DNA from: CANQDT01 sp051878935
GTDB taxonomy: Bacteria > Bacillota > Clostridia > Lachnospirales > Lachnospiraceae
Assembly: GCA_051878935.1 (NCBI GenBank)
Contig: JBJELB010000033.1
Span: forward strand, 1-14,604
DNA length: 14,604 nucleotides
Direction of reading: 5' to 3'
Part shown: positions 14,443-14,604 of the stretch, one piece after another
Layout: every line of letters begins with the position of its first letter
Numbering within the stretch: position 1 is the stretch's first letter
Position numbers and translations under genes: made by a program
The notes under the pieces: model-generated
Databases searched by the model: none
What the model saw: only the letters and a program-made list of their open reading frames with translations
Told to the model about the DNA's origin: nothing

Positions 14443-14499
14443 AAAAAAGCACCAATAAATACATACATCTTATCCATGTACATATTTATTGATGCTTTT
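14443..14499 (-). terminator. Long terminator-like hairpin upstream of avd
   Basis: On the minus strand a continuous 24-bp stem (G-U pairs included, 14445-14499) closes a 7-base loop (GGATAAG) and runs into a 6-base T tract. It lies 27 bases upstream of the avd start, between avd and the pentanucleotide tract. It either ends transcription coming from the right or attenuates the DGR operon. On the plus strand it is followed by only TTTT. Confidence 0.75.
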
Positions 14500-14513
14500 A
14501 TCCGTTTCCTTTT

Positions 14514-14604
14514 ATGAATATGAACAGTCGAAAAAAAGGCGCAGTCAGAGTGCTGTGCTGTGCTGTGCTGTGCTGTGCTGTGCTGTGCTGTGCTGTGCTG
14601 TGCT
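14514..14604 (+). CDS. Partial ORF: possible phase-variable signal peptide
   Basis: The plus-strand frame starts MNMNSRKKGAVR and then enters the pentanucleotide tract, which encodes VLCCA repeated to the window edge. A short basic N-terminus followed at once by a hydrophobic Val-Leu-Cys-Ala run looks like a signal peptide or membrane anchor. The repeat gives the same cyclic VLCCA peptide in every frame. Gain or loss of units would keep the hydrophobic core but shift the frame of whatever follows. There is no convincing ribosome site before either ATG (14514 or 14520), and the rest of the gene is outside the window. The call is an inference. Confidence 0.45.
   Translation, partial: MNMNSRKKGAVRVLCCAVLCCAVLCCAVLC
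14550..14604. repeat. Pentanucleotide tandem repeat (GTGCT)x11
   Basis: Eleven perfect copies of GTGCT run from 14550 to the last base, so the true copy number is at least 11. Perfect short tandem repeats of this kind change length by slipped-strand mispairing. The window or contig may end here because assemblers fail in such tracts. Confidence 0.95.

Noticed and set aside
14418..14604. Minus-strand ORF through the pentanucleotide tract ending before the hairpin
   Set aside because: A minus-strand reading of the tract (STAQH repeats) is also open, but its exit sequence is low-complexity, while the plus-strand reading gives a credible signal-peptide start. Kept only as an alternative.
14550..14604. 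CRISPR array or phage attachment array
   Set aside because: The repeat unit is five bases with no spacers; it is a simple tandem repeat. No CRISPR-like repeat-spacer pattern was seen anywhere in the window.

Overview
The window is low-GC DNA with strong AGGAGG-type ribosome binding sites, an LPXTG-like surface protein with a class B sortase, Phd/RelE, Fic and large serine recombinase genes. It looks like accessory DNA from a Gram-positive Clostridia genome, most likely a gut Lachnospiraceae. This assignment is an inference from gene families, not a database match.

Layout. 44-904 (-) is an AraC-type regulator. 932-1650 is a graveyard of short gene remnants on the minus strand: a basic tail peptide, a KilA-N fragment, a HAD-like N-terminus and an RlmD-like C-terminal scar. 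1660-3245 (-) is a translationally coupled Nudix-Fic pair, bracketed by two near-identical 26-bp copies of the sequence that encodes an RlmD-like 'HVETV' tail. 3343-3525 (-) is a small ORF with an 11-residue repeat. 3582-4187 (-) is a Phd/RelE-type toxin-antitoxin operon with a visible promoter and palindrome. 4305-8588 is a mobile-element module: a large serine recombinase and a SHOCT-like small protein on the minus strand, and an HTH protein and a DUF6076-like zinc-finger protein on the plus strand. A LexA-like box lies in the divergent control region.

The main discovery is at 8689-14416: a complete diversity-generating retroelement (DGR) on the minus strand, in the order avd, template repeat (TR, 13846-13958), reverse transcriptase, 954-residue variable surface protein, class B sortase. 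The 113-bp TR and the variable repeat (VR, 11784-11896) align without gaps. They differ at 18 positions, every one an adenine in the coding-strand TR, and these change 14 amino acids. The VR lies inside an N-terminal DUF6273-like (C-type-lectin-like) domain. That domain is carried on an Ig-like stalk with a VPKTG cell-wall anchor, and the next gene is the sortase. The unit therefore appears to diversify, display and anchor a surface ligand-binding protein.

At the right edge, an (GTGCT)x11 pentanucleotide tract runs off the window. Read on the plus strand it continues a Met-Arg-Lys-Lys start into repeated VLCCA, which resembles a phase-variable signal peptide of a gene divergent from the DGR. 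A 24-bp-stem terminator-like hairpin lies between this tract and avd. The right end may thus combine two diversification mechanisms: retroelement mutagenesis and slipped-strand phase variation.
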